This document shows, one piece after another, positions 1 to 7,639 of a stretch of 64,000 bases of DNA; the first letter of the stretch is position 1; every line of letters begins with the position of its first letter. The notes beneath the pieces are model-generated. The model searched no databases and was not told the origin of the DNA. It saw only the letters and a program-made list of their open reading frames with translations. The position numbers and the translations under genes were made by a program. The stretch spans positions 496,001-560,000 of the forward strand of contig NZ_FZNR01000003.1 in assembly GCF_900188005.1 (NCBI RefSeq). Reading direction: 5' to 3'. Origin of the DNA: Actinoplanes regularis (GTDB lineage Bacteria > Actinomycetota > Actinomycetes > Mycobacteriales > Micromonosporaceae).

Positions 1-142
1 TGCCTGCTCATAGCCGCTTCTGTGGCGCTTTGGTGCGGATCTCTTTTTCGGTTGTTTTCGATTATTCGCGGTTGTCTTTTATTGCTTTGGAATTCGGACA
101 TGATCTTGTCTTTGAATGGTTTTATCGGCTACGGTTTGCGGC

Positions 143-619
143 ATGGCTAAGCGTGTTACTGGTGCGAAGGTGAATCGTTCGGCGGCGCGGAAGGCGGCGG
201 AGGTTGCGGCGCTGCGCCGGGCGCGGCTGGCCGAGCATGAGGCGGCCGTGACCGAGGCGGTGGCGTTGTACTTCGACCGGTCGTCGCGGGCCGAACAGAC
301 GCGGGTGGAGGCACAGGTACGGGCGGACAAGATCCTGGCCGATGCGGATCGCGGCGCGCGGATTCTGCAGGGGCAGGCGGACGAGGCGGTGCTCCGGTTG
401 AGGCGGCTGGGTGAGCCTGTCGCCGAGATCGCCGCGATGGTCGCTCAGCCGGTGGCAATGGTGCGGTCGGTGCTGACTGCGGCGGAGCGCCGATCGTCGG
501 CTGCGACGCCGGTGACCTCGGCCGAAACTGTGCCCGAAACGGCCGACCGGTATCAGGTACCGGATGCCGCTGAGCAAACAGCGGGGGCTGCGGTTGTCGA
601 ACCGCAGCAGGCCGGGTGA
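143..619 (+). CDS. Helical hypothetical protein with HTH-like segment
   Basis: I do not recognise this 158-residue protein. It begins with a basic stretch (MAKRVTGAKVNRSAARKA), is strongly helical and rich in Ala, Arg and Glu to about residue 83, then has a helix-turn-helix-like segment at about 84-112 (RLRRLGEPVAEIAAMVAQP) and ends in a loose Ala/Thr/Pro/Glu tail. The ATG at 143 is preferred because the basic N-terminus begins there; an in-frame start at 116 would add only nine residues. The upstream 115 bp is clearly AT-richer than the rest, so a promoter may lie there, though I cannot fix its boxes. It is the only plus-strand gene at this end. A DNA-binding accessory role in the mobile element is inference. 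Confidence 0.6.
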   Translation: MAKRVTGAKVNRSAARKAAEVAALRRARLAEHEAAVTEAVALYFDRSSRAEQTRVEAQVRADKILADADRGARILQGQADEAVLRLRRLGEPVAEIAAMVAQPVAMVRSVLTAAERRSSAATPVTSAETVPETADRYQVPDAAEQTAGAAVVEPQQAG

Positions 620-663
620 GCCAGCGCAAGCCGTCACAGCGGCGGCGGGCGAAGAAACAGATG

Positions 664-692
664 AAGGGCCGGACCCGATGGGGCCGGCCCTT
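664..692. terminator. GC-rich hairpin between convergent genes
   Basis: The arms AAGGGCCGG (664-672) and CCGGCCCTT (684-692) are perfectly complementary. The hairpin lies between the plus-strand gene ending at 619 and the minus-strand gene ending at 709, so it can serve both. There is no real T-run. Confidence 0.5.
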
Positions 693-708
693 CGCCGTGG
701 CCGGTGAT

Positions 709-870
709 CTACCGCTGGCTGTAGCTGAGGACGATCGCGAGCTCAGCCATGTCGGCCGGGTTGGCCGGGTGGAAGTAGTCCTTCTCGCCGCAGCGGACGA
801 ACGGCGTGCGTCGGCCCGGCGCGATGACCTCGAACGTGCGTGGGGCGTGTTGAGTGGTGTGCTGCGACAT
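709..870 (-). CDS. Small hypothetical protein (53 aa)
   Basis: This 53-residue product (starts MSQHTTQHAPRTFEVIAPG) has no recognised family. The ATG at 870 is chosen because AGGAGG lies about 7 bases upstream on the minus strand, one of the better ribosome binding sites in this part; longer in-frame extensions lack one. It contains a single Cys and several aromatic residues (FVRCGEKDYFHPANP), which suggests a small folded protein. Its gene faces the plus-strand gene to its left. Confidence 0.55.
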   Translation of the reverse strand: MSQHTTQHAPRTFEVIAPGRRTPFVRCGEKDYFHPANPADMAELAIVLSYSQR

Positions 871-1439
871 CGGGTGCCTCCTGGCATGGGTTGATCCCGG
901 GGTGCGGCGGTGACCCCCGGGTATCGGGGCCGGGTGCCGCGCTGACCGCCGGTGAGGGACCGGCCATGGCCCAGGCAGGCAAGAGAGCAAAGGCCTGCGG
1001 GATCGGGCAGCGAAGCGGTCCGGCCCGATGCCGTGGGCCGCTCTTGCCGGCCGCCGGTCTGGCCGGTCACCACTGGAGCGGGCCAGCGCGCACCGGCGCC
1101 CACACCCGGCTCCAGCCGTACCGGCTCCGCCTGCCCGAGGATCCCTGCGGCGCTGCTGGCTGACCTGATCCGCTCTTGCCCCGGCTGCGGTGCGGCTAGC
1201 GATGGTGACCCGTCACGCTCGTCAGTTTCGACACCACCGCGACGCAAGGTGTGGTGTCGTTGGGACCGGCGTGATCACGAGTGCTCGGCGTACGGTCGGA
1301 GGATCAGGTTGAAGCAGTCAGCTCCTCCGCCGCCGCATGCGTTCCGCAAGTCGGCATGACAGACGGGCCGTCGCTGGCCTGTCGGTTGCTCGGTGCCGAT
1401 GGTAGATCGAACAGGCCCGCGGCGACGTGCCGCTCGCAG
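871..1439. other. Gene-free stretch
   Basis: About 570 bases without a convincing gene. Open frames exist on both strands but overlap each other, lack ribosome binding sites and show no family features. It contains the upstream region of the 53-aa gene and runs to the IS21 left end; the IS may have separated that gene from something else. Confidence 0.5.
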
Positions 1440-1457
1440 TGTCAATGGCCAATTAGT

Positions 1458-1534
1458 TCGCCCCGTAGGCGGCCAGTAGTTGTCCCCGCTGGCGGCCATG
1501 GTTTTCTCCCCGCTGGCGGCCAGTTAAGTTCCCC
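1458..1534. repeat. IS21 left-end repeats
   Basis: Three copies of an 18-base unit (consensus TnnCCCCGCTGGCGGCCA) begin at 1458, 1481 and 1505, spaced 23-24 bases, with a further partial CCCCG after them. They match the inverted units at the other end and are the probable transposase binding sites. Confidence 0.8.
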
Positions 1535-1551
1535 GCCGCGGGTGGTGCTGG

Positions 1552-2343
1552 TTAGTGCAGGGCTTTGACGCCTTGCCCTGCGGTGGCCTGGTTGAAGCGG
1601 TAGCTGTCACCCTGGGTCACGACGACGTGGGCGTGGTGCAGGAGCCGGTCGACGGTGGCGGTGGCCAGGGTCTTGGGCATGATTTCGTCGAAGCCTGACG
1701 GGTGCAGGTTCGAGCTGACCGCGAGGCTGCGCCGTTCGTAAGCAGCGTCGACGAGGCGGTAAAAGCCTTCGGCGGCGTCCGGCGAGACCGGCAGCAGCCC
1801 GATGTCGTCGATGATGATCAGGTCGGTGCGGATCAGCCTGCTCATCGCCCGGGTGACCGAGTCGTCGGGCCGGTGCCGGCGGACCATGACGCCGAGGTCC
1901 TCGATGGTGAACCAGGCAACGGTCATGCCGGCCTCGACCGCTGCCTGCCCGAGGGCTTCGCAGAAGTGGCTCTTGCCGGTGCCCGACGGCCCGCAGATCG
2001 ACAGGTTCTCCTTGCGCTGCACCCACTCCAGGCTGCGCAACGCGTCCTGAGTCGGTCGCGGGATCGACGACGCCGCTTCGTCCCAGTCGCCGAAGGTCTT
2101 GCCGGACGGGAACGCGGCGCGTTTGCGGCGGGTCCGCAGATTTGCCTGGTCACGGCCGGCGGCTTCCTCGGCGAGCAGGACCCGGACGACTTCGGCGGGG
2201 TCCCAGCGTTGGGCTTTCGCGGTCGGGACCAGGTCGGCCATGGCCCGGCGCAGGTGCGGCAGTTTCAGCCTGCGGGTGAGCTCGATCGCTTCGGCCAGGG
2301 GGTCACCGGCGGCGCCGGTGACCCGCAGCGGAGTGATGGTCAC
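1552..2343 (-). CDS. istB: IS21-family helper ATPase IstB
   Basis: IstB is the AAA+ ATPase that assists the IS21 transposase in target selection and strand transfer. The 263-residue product has a Walker A motif GPSGTGKS at 118-125 and a Walker B core LIIIDD at 175-180, and its length is normal for the family. The N-terminal 60 residues are the usual helical IstA-interaction region. Its start overlaps the end of istA by four bases, as usual for this IS family, which implies translational coupling. Confidence 0.95.
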   Translation of the reverse strand: MTITPLRVTGAAGDPLAEAIELTRRLKLPHLRRAMADLVPTAKAQRWDPAEVVRVLLAEEAAGRDQANLRTRRKRAAFPSGKTFGDWDEAASSIPRPTQDALRSLEWVQRKENLSICGPSGTGKSHFCEALGQAAVEAGMTVAWFTIEDLGVMVRRHRPDDSVTRAMSRLIRTDLIIIDDIGLLPVSPDAAEGFYRLVDAAYERRSLAVSSNLHPSGFDEIMPKTLATATVDRLLHHAHVVVTQGDSYRFNQATAGQGVKALH

Positions 2344-3848
2344 TGCTGTTGTTCTCCTGTCGTGGTGCCGAATGTGGACCAGGCTGAGGTGCCTGGTTGC
2401 AGGCTGTGGGCCTCGCTGGCCCTGGTCGGGGCGGCGTCGTCGTCGCGCTGGTGGGCGAGCAGTCGGAGCAGGTCGTTGTCGGCGAACCGGCCCGCCATCG
2501 CCGCGGTGCCCAGGGCCCGGTCAACGTCGGCGGCGCCGTGGAGCTTCGCCAGGGCGACGGCTTCGGTCATCTTGCGGCGGACTCCGCGGGTTCCGGCCGC
2601 GGCGGCTTCGACCAGCCAGGCAGCGGCGCCCGGGCCCAGGGCCAGGAACGCGGCCTCGTCGGCGGTGCGGGCCCGCGGCACCCGCTCGGCCGTCTCCGAC
2701 GTGCGGGTCCGCGGCGGGTAGTGCTCGTCGACGATCGACGGCCGGCCGGGCTGGGCCCGGTCGTGGCGGGCGACCTCGACGGGCCCGATGTCGGTGACGG
2801 CGGTGACGATCAGCTCGTCGCCGTGGAACCGGGCCCAGACCCGGGTGTCGACCAGCTCGTGCGGGACTGAGTAGCGCACGCCCTCGACGGAGATGGTGCA
2901 GTCCCAGTTCACCCGGCGGGTGGTGCCGAACGCGACCGTGAACGGCTGTGCCGGTAGCGGATGCAGCCGCTGCCGTTCCTCGAGCAGGGCCTCGGCCGGA
3001 CGGCGGCGGGTGTCACGGTGGATCCGGTCGTTGACCTGCTCGGTGAAGTCGCGGCAGGCCGCCTCCAGCTCGGCGAACTTGCGATACTGATCGAGCAGGT
3101 TCGTGCTGGTCGGCACCAGATCCGCCTTCGCGATCTTCACGGTGTTCTCAGCGCCGCCCTTGGACTGCGGGTCCGCCGGCACGCAGGTCCGGATCGTCAT
3201 CCCGTAATGCCGGGCGACCTGCACGATCTCCGGATTCCGCACCGCGATGTCCGCGACGTGATCGACCGTGATCGTCTTCTCGTTGTCGGTGAGGACATAG
3301 GCCGGCACCCCGCCGAGGCGCCGCAACGTGGCGTCCAGGCAGGCCACGATCGTCGGCAGCGTCTTGTCGAGCACCGGGATCACGACCCGGAACCGTGACC
3401 AGGGCAGCCACGCGCACCACAACGTGGTCCGCCGACCGCCGATCTGCGGCCCCTCGCCCCAGTCGAACTGCATCCACAGCCCCGGCTCCGGAATCCACGG
3501 CCGGAACACCCGCCGCTGACCGGCCTGCCAGGACTTCTTCACCGCGGCGACGGCCCGGCGGGTGGTGCGTTCCCCACCGGCGAAGCCCATCGCGGTGATC
3601 CGCCGGTGCACCACATCGGCGCGGATCCGACCCCCGGAGCGGGCCACCAGCTCCTCGATCTTGTCCATGAACTCGTCGATCGGCCGGGACCGCTGCGCAC
3701 GCTCCTCCGGGCTACGGCCCTCGGCCCGCAACTTCACATAGCGGGCGACGGTGTGGTGATCACACCCGGCCAACTCGGCCGCCGCACGGTAACTACCCGT
3801 GAGGTCGTACGCCTCCAAGATTTCCACGATCTCCCTGCCGCTCTTCAC
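2340..3848 (-). CDS. istA: IS21-family transposase IstA
   Basis: IstA is the DDE transposase of the element. I chose the GTG at 3848 (VKSGREIVEILEAYD), which gives about 502 residues, normal for IstA; the frame is open to 4001, but that extension has no family features and crosses the terminal repeats. The product opens with a helix-turn-helix (SYRAAAELAGCDHHTVARYV). The integrase-type core shows all three acidic residues in QFDWGE, LTDNEKT and KGGAENTVK. Nothing suggests inactivation. Confidence 0.93.
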   Translation of the reverse strand: MKSGREIVEILEAYDLTGSYRAAAELAGCDHHTVARYVKLRAEGRSPEERAQRSRPIDEFMDKIEELVARSGGRIRADVVHRRITAMGFAGGERTTRRAVAAVKKSWQAGQRRVFRPWIPEPGLWMQFDWGEGPQIGGRRTTLWCAWLPWSRFRVVIPVLDKTLPTIVACLDATLRRLGGVPAYVLTDNEKTITVDHVADIAVRNPEIVQVARHYGMTIRTCVPADPQSKGGAENTVKIAKADLVPTSTNLLDQYRKFAELEAACRDFTEQVNDRIHRDTRRRPAEALLEERQRLHPLPAQPFTVAFGTTRRVNWDCTISVEGVRYSVPHELVDTRVWARFHGDELIVTAVTDIGPVEVARHDRAQPGRPSIVDEHYPPRTRTSETAERVPRARTADEAAFLALGPGAAAWLVEAAAAGTRGVRRKMTEAVALAKLHGAADVDRALGTAAMAGRFADNDLLRLLAHQRDDDAAPTRASEAHSLQPGTSAWSTFGTTTGEQQQ

Positions 3849-3880
3849 GCCGCCGACCCTCGCCGACCGGCATCCGATGT

Positions 3881-3940
3881 TGATCAGCGGGGAGATATCT
3901 GGCCGTCCACGGGGAGAACCCTGGCCATCAGCGGGGCGGT
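3881..3940. repeat. IS21 right-end repeats
   Basis: Three units inverted relative to the left end (TGGCCATCAGCGGGGCGGT at 3922-3940, a divergent copy at 3900-3917 and a partial one at 3881-3895). They lie just upstream of istA. Confidence 0.75.
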
Positions 3941-4166
3941 AAAAGGCCGCGCAGAGGCGCTTGGAGTCGGTGATCGTCTCTCGGCAGCTAGCGTTCAGCA
4001 CACGGGAGGCGCGGATCAGTTCCCGGGACGCAGCGATCGTTTCGGCCGCCTGATGGCGTAGGCCAGCCTGTATCTGACCATCCTCCCTCCGGGAGCCGGG
4101 GCGTGCGCAGCGGGCGTTTCAGCGACGGGTAGCCAGGGCCAGCAGATGGCCGGCCCCGGCCTCTTG

Positions 4167-5006
4167 TCAGCGGGTGGTGATCGCGACGCGCCCGTGGCAG
4201 GTCGGCGTGCTGCACGTCTGTGCCTGGACTGCTCCGCACACCGCACACGCCTGCTGCTCCGGTGGGGTGACACCGATGCGCATGCCGGTATCGTTCAGCA
4301 CCTGCCGCAAGTAGTGCAGCAGCCGCTGCTGGGTGACCCCGTGCTCGGCCTCTGCCGGGCCGCTGAGAGTGAAGTCGATGTCCGGCAGGGCGCCGATGAG
4401 CACCGCCCAGAACGCCTCCCAGCCGGTCCGCACGAGCACGTCCAGATAGGCGGCGATCCGGGTGTGCCGGTCGGCCTCAGCGTGCGCGAGCGCGGCAGTG
4501 AGGTCCGCCAGTTCAGCGAGGGTCTGGAACCGGTGGGGGGCGGGCCGGATGGTCGGGTCATCCGGTCGGTGGGTCAGGTCGTCGTCGGGCGGGCCGATGC
4601 AGAGCTCGTCTCGGTCGCCGTATGCGGTGTAGCGGCTGTGGAAGGTGCCGGGACCGGCGAGAACCGCGTGGTCACGTTCGCCGGTCAGCGTGATGTGTTG
4701 CTCGCCGACCCGGATGACGGCGCCACCGCCGCCGGCACCATCGACATAGGCGTTGACGCCGCGGTCGCTGATCAGGGTGGCGAGCCGGTACAGGTCGATC
4801 CGGCGGGGGCGTCGCCCGTCGTCGTAGGCGGCGCGCAGGTCTTCAACCTCGATCGGGTCCAGTTGACCGGCCGGGTACAGCTCGGGCGCGATCGCGGCGG
4901 CGAGCGCCCACAGGTTGGCGTCGCTGCGCGGCACCACGTCGTCGGTGTCGTCGCTGGTGCCGCCGGCGGTGAGCCGCTGATAGACAGCGTAGGGGCGGGT
5001 GTTCAT
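4167..5006 (-). CDS. Hypothetical protein with C-terminal Cys cluster
   Basis: This 279-residue protein has no family I can name. It is acidic and soluble, with a C-terminal cysteine cluster (CAVCGAVQAQTCSTPTCHG) that probably binds zinc. The ATG at 5006 follows AAGGAG at a spacing of about 9 bases on the minus strand. It is the last gene of a minus-strand series starting with the SSB genes. Its position among SSB and plasmid-maintenance genes suggests an element-specific role, which is inference. Confidence 0.7.
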   Translation of the reverse strand: MNTRPYAVYQRLTAGGTSDDTDDVVPRSDANLWALAAAIAPELYPAGQLDPIEVEDLRAAYDDGRRPRRIDLYRLATLISDRGVNAYVDGAGGGGAVIRVGEQHITLTGERDHAVLAGPGTFHSRYTAYGDRDELCIGPPDDDLTHRPDDPTIRPAPHRFQTLAELADLTAALAHAEADRHTRIAAYLDVLVRTGWEAFWAVLIGALPDIDFTLSGPAEAEHGVTQQRLLHYLRQVLNDTGMRIGVTPPEQQACAVCGAVQAQTCSTPTCHGRVAITTR

Positions 5007-5081
5007 CGAACGGGTGTCTCCTTGCAGGCGAACAGGGATCGCGGAGAGCGCCGCTGCCCGGTTGCGGCGGGCTGAGGTTGG

Positions 5082-5285
5082 TTAGACCCACCACCACTGG
5101 CAGCCGTGGTGATGGCGGGTACGGAACGGGGCGTCGCAGTCGGAGCACGGCCGCGGCCAGTGGGGTGTCGGGCAGCCGTCGGTGTGCGCGAAGAACCAGC
5201 CTGTGCAGCAGGCCTTCGGAATGCGGACGGTGAATGCCGTTCGGTCGTGCTTTCGGGTCGGGTTCTTGCGGCGAGGTCGGGACAC
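5082..5285 (-). CDS. Small Cys/His-rich protein
   Basis: This 67-residue basic protein has a Cys/His pattern consistent with a small zinc-binding fold: an N-terminal CC pair, a Cys-Pro, CSDC, and a final HHHGCQWWW. The start is a GTG at 5285 (reading SRPRRKNPTRKH), with only a weak ribosome binding site. It lies 75 bases upstream of the 279-residue gene on the same strand. Coding status rests on the conserved-looking Cys/His pattern and is not certain. Confidence 0.5.
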   Translation of the reverse strand: MSRPRRKNPTRKHDRTAFTVRIPKACCTGWFFAHTDGCPTPHWPRPCSDCDAPFRTRHHHGCQWWWV

Positions 5286-5586
5286 GGTGAGCTCCGGGCT
5301 GGACGGAATGGGTTAGGTGAGCTGAAACAGGCGAGTACCTGCTGGTCGTCGTGGTCGGCCGGGCCGATCCAGAGGCCGCCGGTCGACGTGTCGCGGCAGG
5401 TTCCCGGCGACCGGTAGGGCCAGGGGCGGCGACGGCCTGCCGCCACCCGGCGGCATAAAGGTTTTGGTGAGGCGGGCCCGGGCCGGGTCGGTACGTGAGG
5501 CCGGTGGTGGCGGGTATGGGCACTGCTGCTGTGCGGGGCGGGATGGGCCGGTCACCGTGTTGGTGACCGGCCCGGCCCGCAGACGG
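5286..5586. other. Intergenic stretch
   Basis: About 300 bases between the small Cys/His gene and the first SSB gene. Apart from the perfect hairpin at 5545-5573 I see no gene. The open frames here overlap on both strands and have no supporting signals. Confidence 0.5.
5545..5573 (-). terminator. Hairpin downstream of SSB gene
   Basis: Perfect 12-bp arms, GGGCCGGTCACC (5545-5556) and GGTGACCGGCCC (5562-5573), with a 5-base loop. It follows the SSB stop codon on the minus strand by about 14 bases. No strong T-run follows. Confidence 0.65.
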
Positions 5587-6036
5587 TCAGCGACGGTTGT
5601 GGACCAGCTCGCGGTCGGTGCTGGTCTCCGGGTAGGCGTCGGCGGCGTAGCGCTCGCCGTCGGCGGTGACGACGAGGTCGCCGCGTCGTTGCTGCTTGAC
5701 CGGCCCGGCGTGCGCTTCGGCGTACCGCATCGACACGCTGACGTTGCGGGCCTGCATTTTCATCGCGGGCATGCCGGAGTCGTTGATGTAGGGCAGCAGC
5801 TGGCCTGCTTCGACGACGACCTGGTCGCCGCGGACGAGGTTGCGGACCCGGTCGCCGAGTTCGCCCCAGCAGAGGACGTCGAAGAACATCGGGCGGGCGT
5901 CCTGCCACTTGCCGGTCTGGTCGCGGTAGCGGTCCTTGTGCAGCATCGACATCTGGACGAACTCGCGGCCGTCGCGGGTGGAGGTGGTGGCCGGGGTGGA
6001 GGTGAGGCGGCCTTCGATGACGACGGTGAACAACAT
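5587..6036 (-). CDS. SSB-like single-stranded DNA-binding protein (copy 1)
   Basis: The 149-residue product has an OB-fold SSB pattern: an N-terminal strand (MLFTVVIEGRLTSTP), the aromatic and basic core strand FFDVLCWGELGDRVRN, then GDQVVVEAG. It would coat single-stranded element DNA during replication or transfer. It lacks the long flexible linker and acidic C-terminal tip of housekeeping SSB and ends in a basic, polar tail (ELVHNRR), so it may not recruit host partners normally. A GGAG motif precedes the ATG at 6036. A second SSB-like gene lies just upstream on the same strand. Confidence 0.85.
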   Translation of the reverse strand: MLFTVVIEGRLTSTPATTSTRDGREFVQMSMLHKDRYRDQTGKWQDARPMFFDVLCWGELGDRVRNLVRGDQVVVEAGQLLPYINDSGMPAMKMQARNVSVSMRYAEAHAGPVKQQRRGDLVVTADGERYAADAYPETSTDRELVHNRR

Positions 6037-6091
6037 CAGGTACAGAGCTCCAAGAAGAAGGGGTGAGCGAACCGGAAGGGGGCCGGGGCGT

Positions 6092-6118
6092 GCCGGGCCA
6101 CGGCGGTGGTGGCCCGGC
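6092..6118 (-). terminator. Hairpin between the two SSB genes
   Basis: Perfect arms GCCGGGCCAC (6092-6101) and GTGGCCCGGC (6109-6118) with a 7-base loop, directly after the second SSB gene and about 55 bases before the start of the first. It could be a terminator or an intercistronic processing site. Confidence 0.55.
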
Positions 6119-6130
6119 CCGCGGGTTCGG

Positions 6131-6763
6131 TCACCCGGCCATAGCGGCGGCGGCCAGCTCGGCGTCGAGGTTGATGGGCTCGGCCGTCTCGTCGAGGTCC
6201 GAGGAACCGATCACTTCGGCGGGCTCACCCAGGTCGGCGTCGGCCGTTTCGGTGCTGGCCTGCCCCGCCGCCACGGCCTGCTGGACCCGGTCCGCTCCGG
6301 CGGCGGCCCGCGCTTCGGCGGCGGCTTCCGCGACGACCTCGGCGTACGCGTTGTCGTACGAGGTGGCGGTCGCCCACGGGTCGGCGTAGACGTCCTGGCG
6401 GGGCTTACGGTGCGACTCGGCGCCGTGGAACCGCATGCTCAGCGCGACGTTCGAGGCGGTGACCTGCAGTTCACCGACGGGCTTGCCGGTGCTCTGGTTG
6501 GTGTAGGCGAAGACCGAGAGGTCGTCGCGGCAGGTGACGATCACCGTGTCGCCCCGCGAGATGCTTTCGGCGATGTTCTCGGCGAGCGCCTCCCAGGCGG
6601 TGACGGTGAACCAGATCGTCGAGCCGTTGACCCACTCGCCGCGGGTGTTGCGGCGGCGGGTGTTGTGGCCGACCCGCATCCGGGCGAGGGTCTTGCCGGA
6701 CGGGGTGATCCGAACTTCCGGGACGTCGGCGACGTTGCCCTCGAAGGTGAAGTCGAACTGCAT
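6131..6763 (-). CDS. SSB-like single-stranded DNA-binding protein (copy 2)
   Basis: This 210-residue protein carries an SSB OB-fold in its first 105 residues (FDFTFEGNVADVPEVRITP, TIWFTVTAWEALAENIAES, GDTVIVTCR). An Ala/Glu/Asp-rich low-complexity tail of about 100 residues follows. The tail is acidic overall but ends LAAAAMAG instead of the aromatic acidic tip of bacterial SSB. AAGGAG lies 9 bases before the ATG at 6763. The two SSB-like proteins share the fold but are quite diverged, which suggests different partners rather than a recent duplication. Confidence 0.85.
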   Translation of the reverse strand: MQFDFTFEGNVADVPEVRITPSGKTLARMRVGHNTRRRNTRGEWVNGSTIWFTVTAWEALAENIAESISRGDTVIVTCRDDLSVFAYTNQSTGKPVGELQVTASNVALSMRFHGAESHRKPRQDVYADPWATATSYDNAYAEVVAEAAAEARAAAGADRVQQAVAAGQASTETADADLGEPAEVIGSSDLDETAEPINLDAELAAAAMAG

Positions 6764-7107
6764 GGCGGGTAGCTCCTTGCGGTGCGCCGGGGTGCGGCAC
6801 CTCGCGGACCGGTGTGAGGCTGGTGGCCGGTGGTCCGGGGTGTCGCGCTGACGGACCGGTCGGAGCCCGCCCGGGGCCGGGGCCGCAAGCCGGCCGGGGG
6901 AGAAGAACTTGGCCGTCGAGCGCAGCGAGACGTTATGGGGTCAAGTTGTTCGGAGGAGGGGCTTAGCGGCTTCGGCCGGGGGTGGGCTGACCATCGGGTC
7001 CTTCAGAGCGGCGCCACGGCACCTGTCCGGTTCGTCTGGCCCACAGCCAGTGGTGTCGCACCCCAACACCGCCGATTACTGCCGCCGCAGCAGTTGAGGA
7101 TCGTCGA
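6764..7107. other. Gene-free stretch left of the defence island
   Basis: About 340 bases upstream of the second SSB gene. It should contain that gene's promoter. I see no convincing open frame, repeat or family match. It borders a decayed dehydrogenase gene and then the defence operon, so it probably contains the left junction of the insertion. Confidence 0.5.
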
Positions 7108-7455
7108 GTGGGGGTCAGTGGCCACCCCGCAGAGCGAGCAGGCCGACGTCGCCGACGACCGCGACGGTCTCGCCGGGTCCGGCCTCGGGGGCAGCGGCCG
7201 CGAACCAGCCGGTGCGGAGCACGTCGGAGGCCGCCATCAGCGACCGGATCAGTTAGGGGTCCAGCCGGCCGGAGGTGGCGATCAGCGTGCCGTGGCGAGG
7301 GGAGTGCGGGCCAGCTCGGCTTGGGTGCCAATGGTGCCCATGAGGACGCGGTGCACGCAGTAGGCCTGATGGCTGGCCTTGCATATGTCCAGGTGTTGTC
7401 GGACCCTCGATCAGCCGCCGACGAAGTCGCCCACCTTCACGGTGCTAACGTCGGA
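7108..7455 (-). pseudogene. Decayed zinc-dependent alcohol dehydrogenase fragment
   Basis: Minus-strand translation gives, in order, STVKVGDFVGG, a stop, DICKASHQAYCVHRV, MGTIGTQAELARTPLA, then after a frameshift near 7288 the stretch TLIATSGRLDP, another stop, LIRSLMAASDVLRTGWFAA and GPGETVAVVGD. This follows the medium-chain zinc alcohol dehydrogenase order: structural zinc loop, substrate region, then the nucleotide-binding strand. At least two stops, one frameshift and loss of part of the VVGDGAVG glycine motif make it non-functional. The N-terminal zinc site and most of the Rossmann domain are missing. It is probably a scar of older host sequence at the island edge. Confidence 0.75.
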
Positions 7456-7639
7456 CGACCTCGCCCATGCCGCCGATGGCATCCCGACCTCCGGGCGGCC
7501 CGGCCGCCGCACGCCGTACGGGCGTGCCTGCCGGTGAGCCTCAACCGCAAACCCGTGCCCCGTACAGCCTGATCGGCATTGTAGGCTCGCCGTTGGCTCA
7601 TCGCTACTCAAAGTGAATCGCCGGCGGGGGGACGTGCGT

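Larger units (their letters stand above)
1440..3955 (-). mobile_element. IS21-family insertion sequence, apparently intact
   Basis: The element holds an overlapping istA/istB pair on the minus strand, flanked by repeated inverted terminal motifs. On the left, units of the form TnnCCCCGCTGGCGGCCA begin at 1458, 1481 and 1505; on the right, their complements lie at 3881-3895, 3900-3917 and 3922-3940. Multiple short terminal repeats of this kind are typical of IS21 ends. IstA keeps its DDE residues and IstB its Walker motifs, so the copy may be active. The outer boundaries are estimates: I could not fix the last bases or a target-site duplication. Confidence 0.85.

Noticed and set aside
6830..7363. 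Plus-strand gene over the dehydrogenase scar
   Set aside because: It lacks family features, and the opposite strand shows clear dehydrogenase segments.
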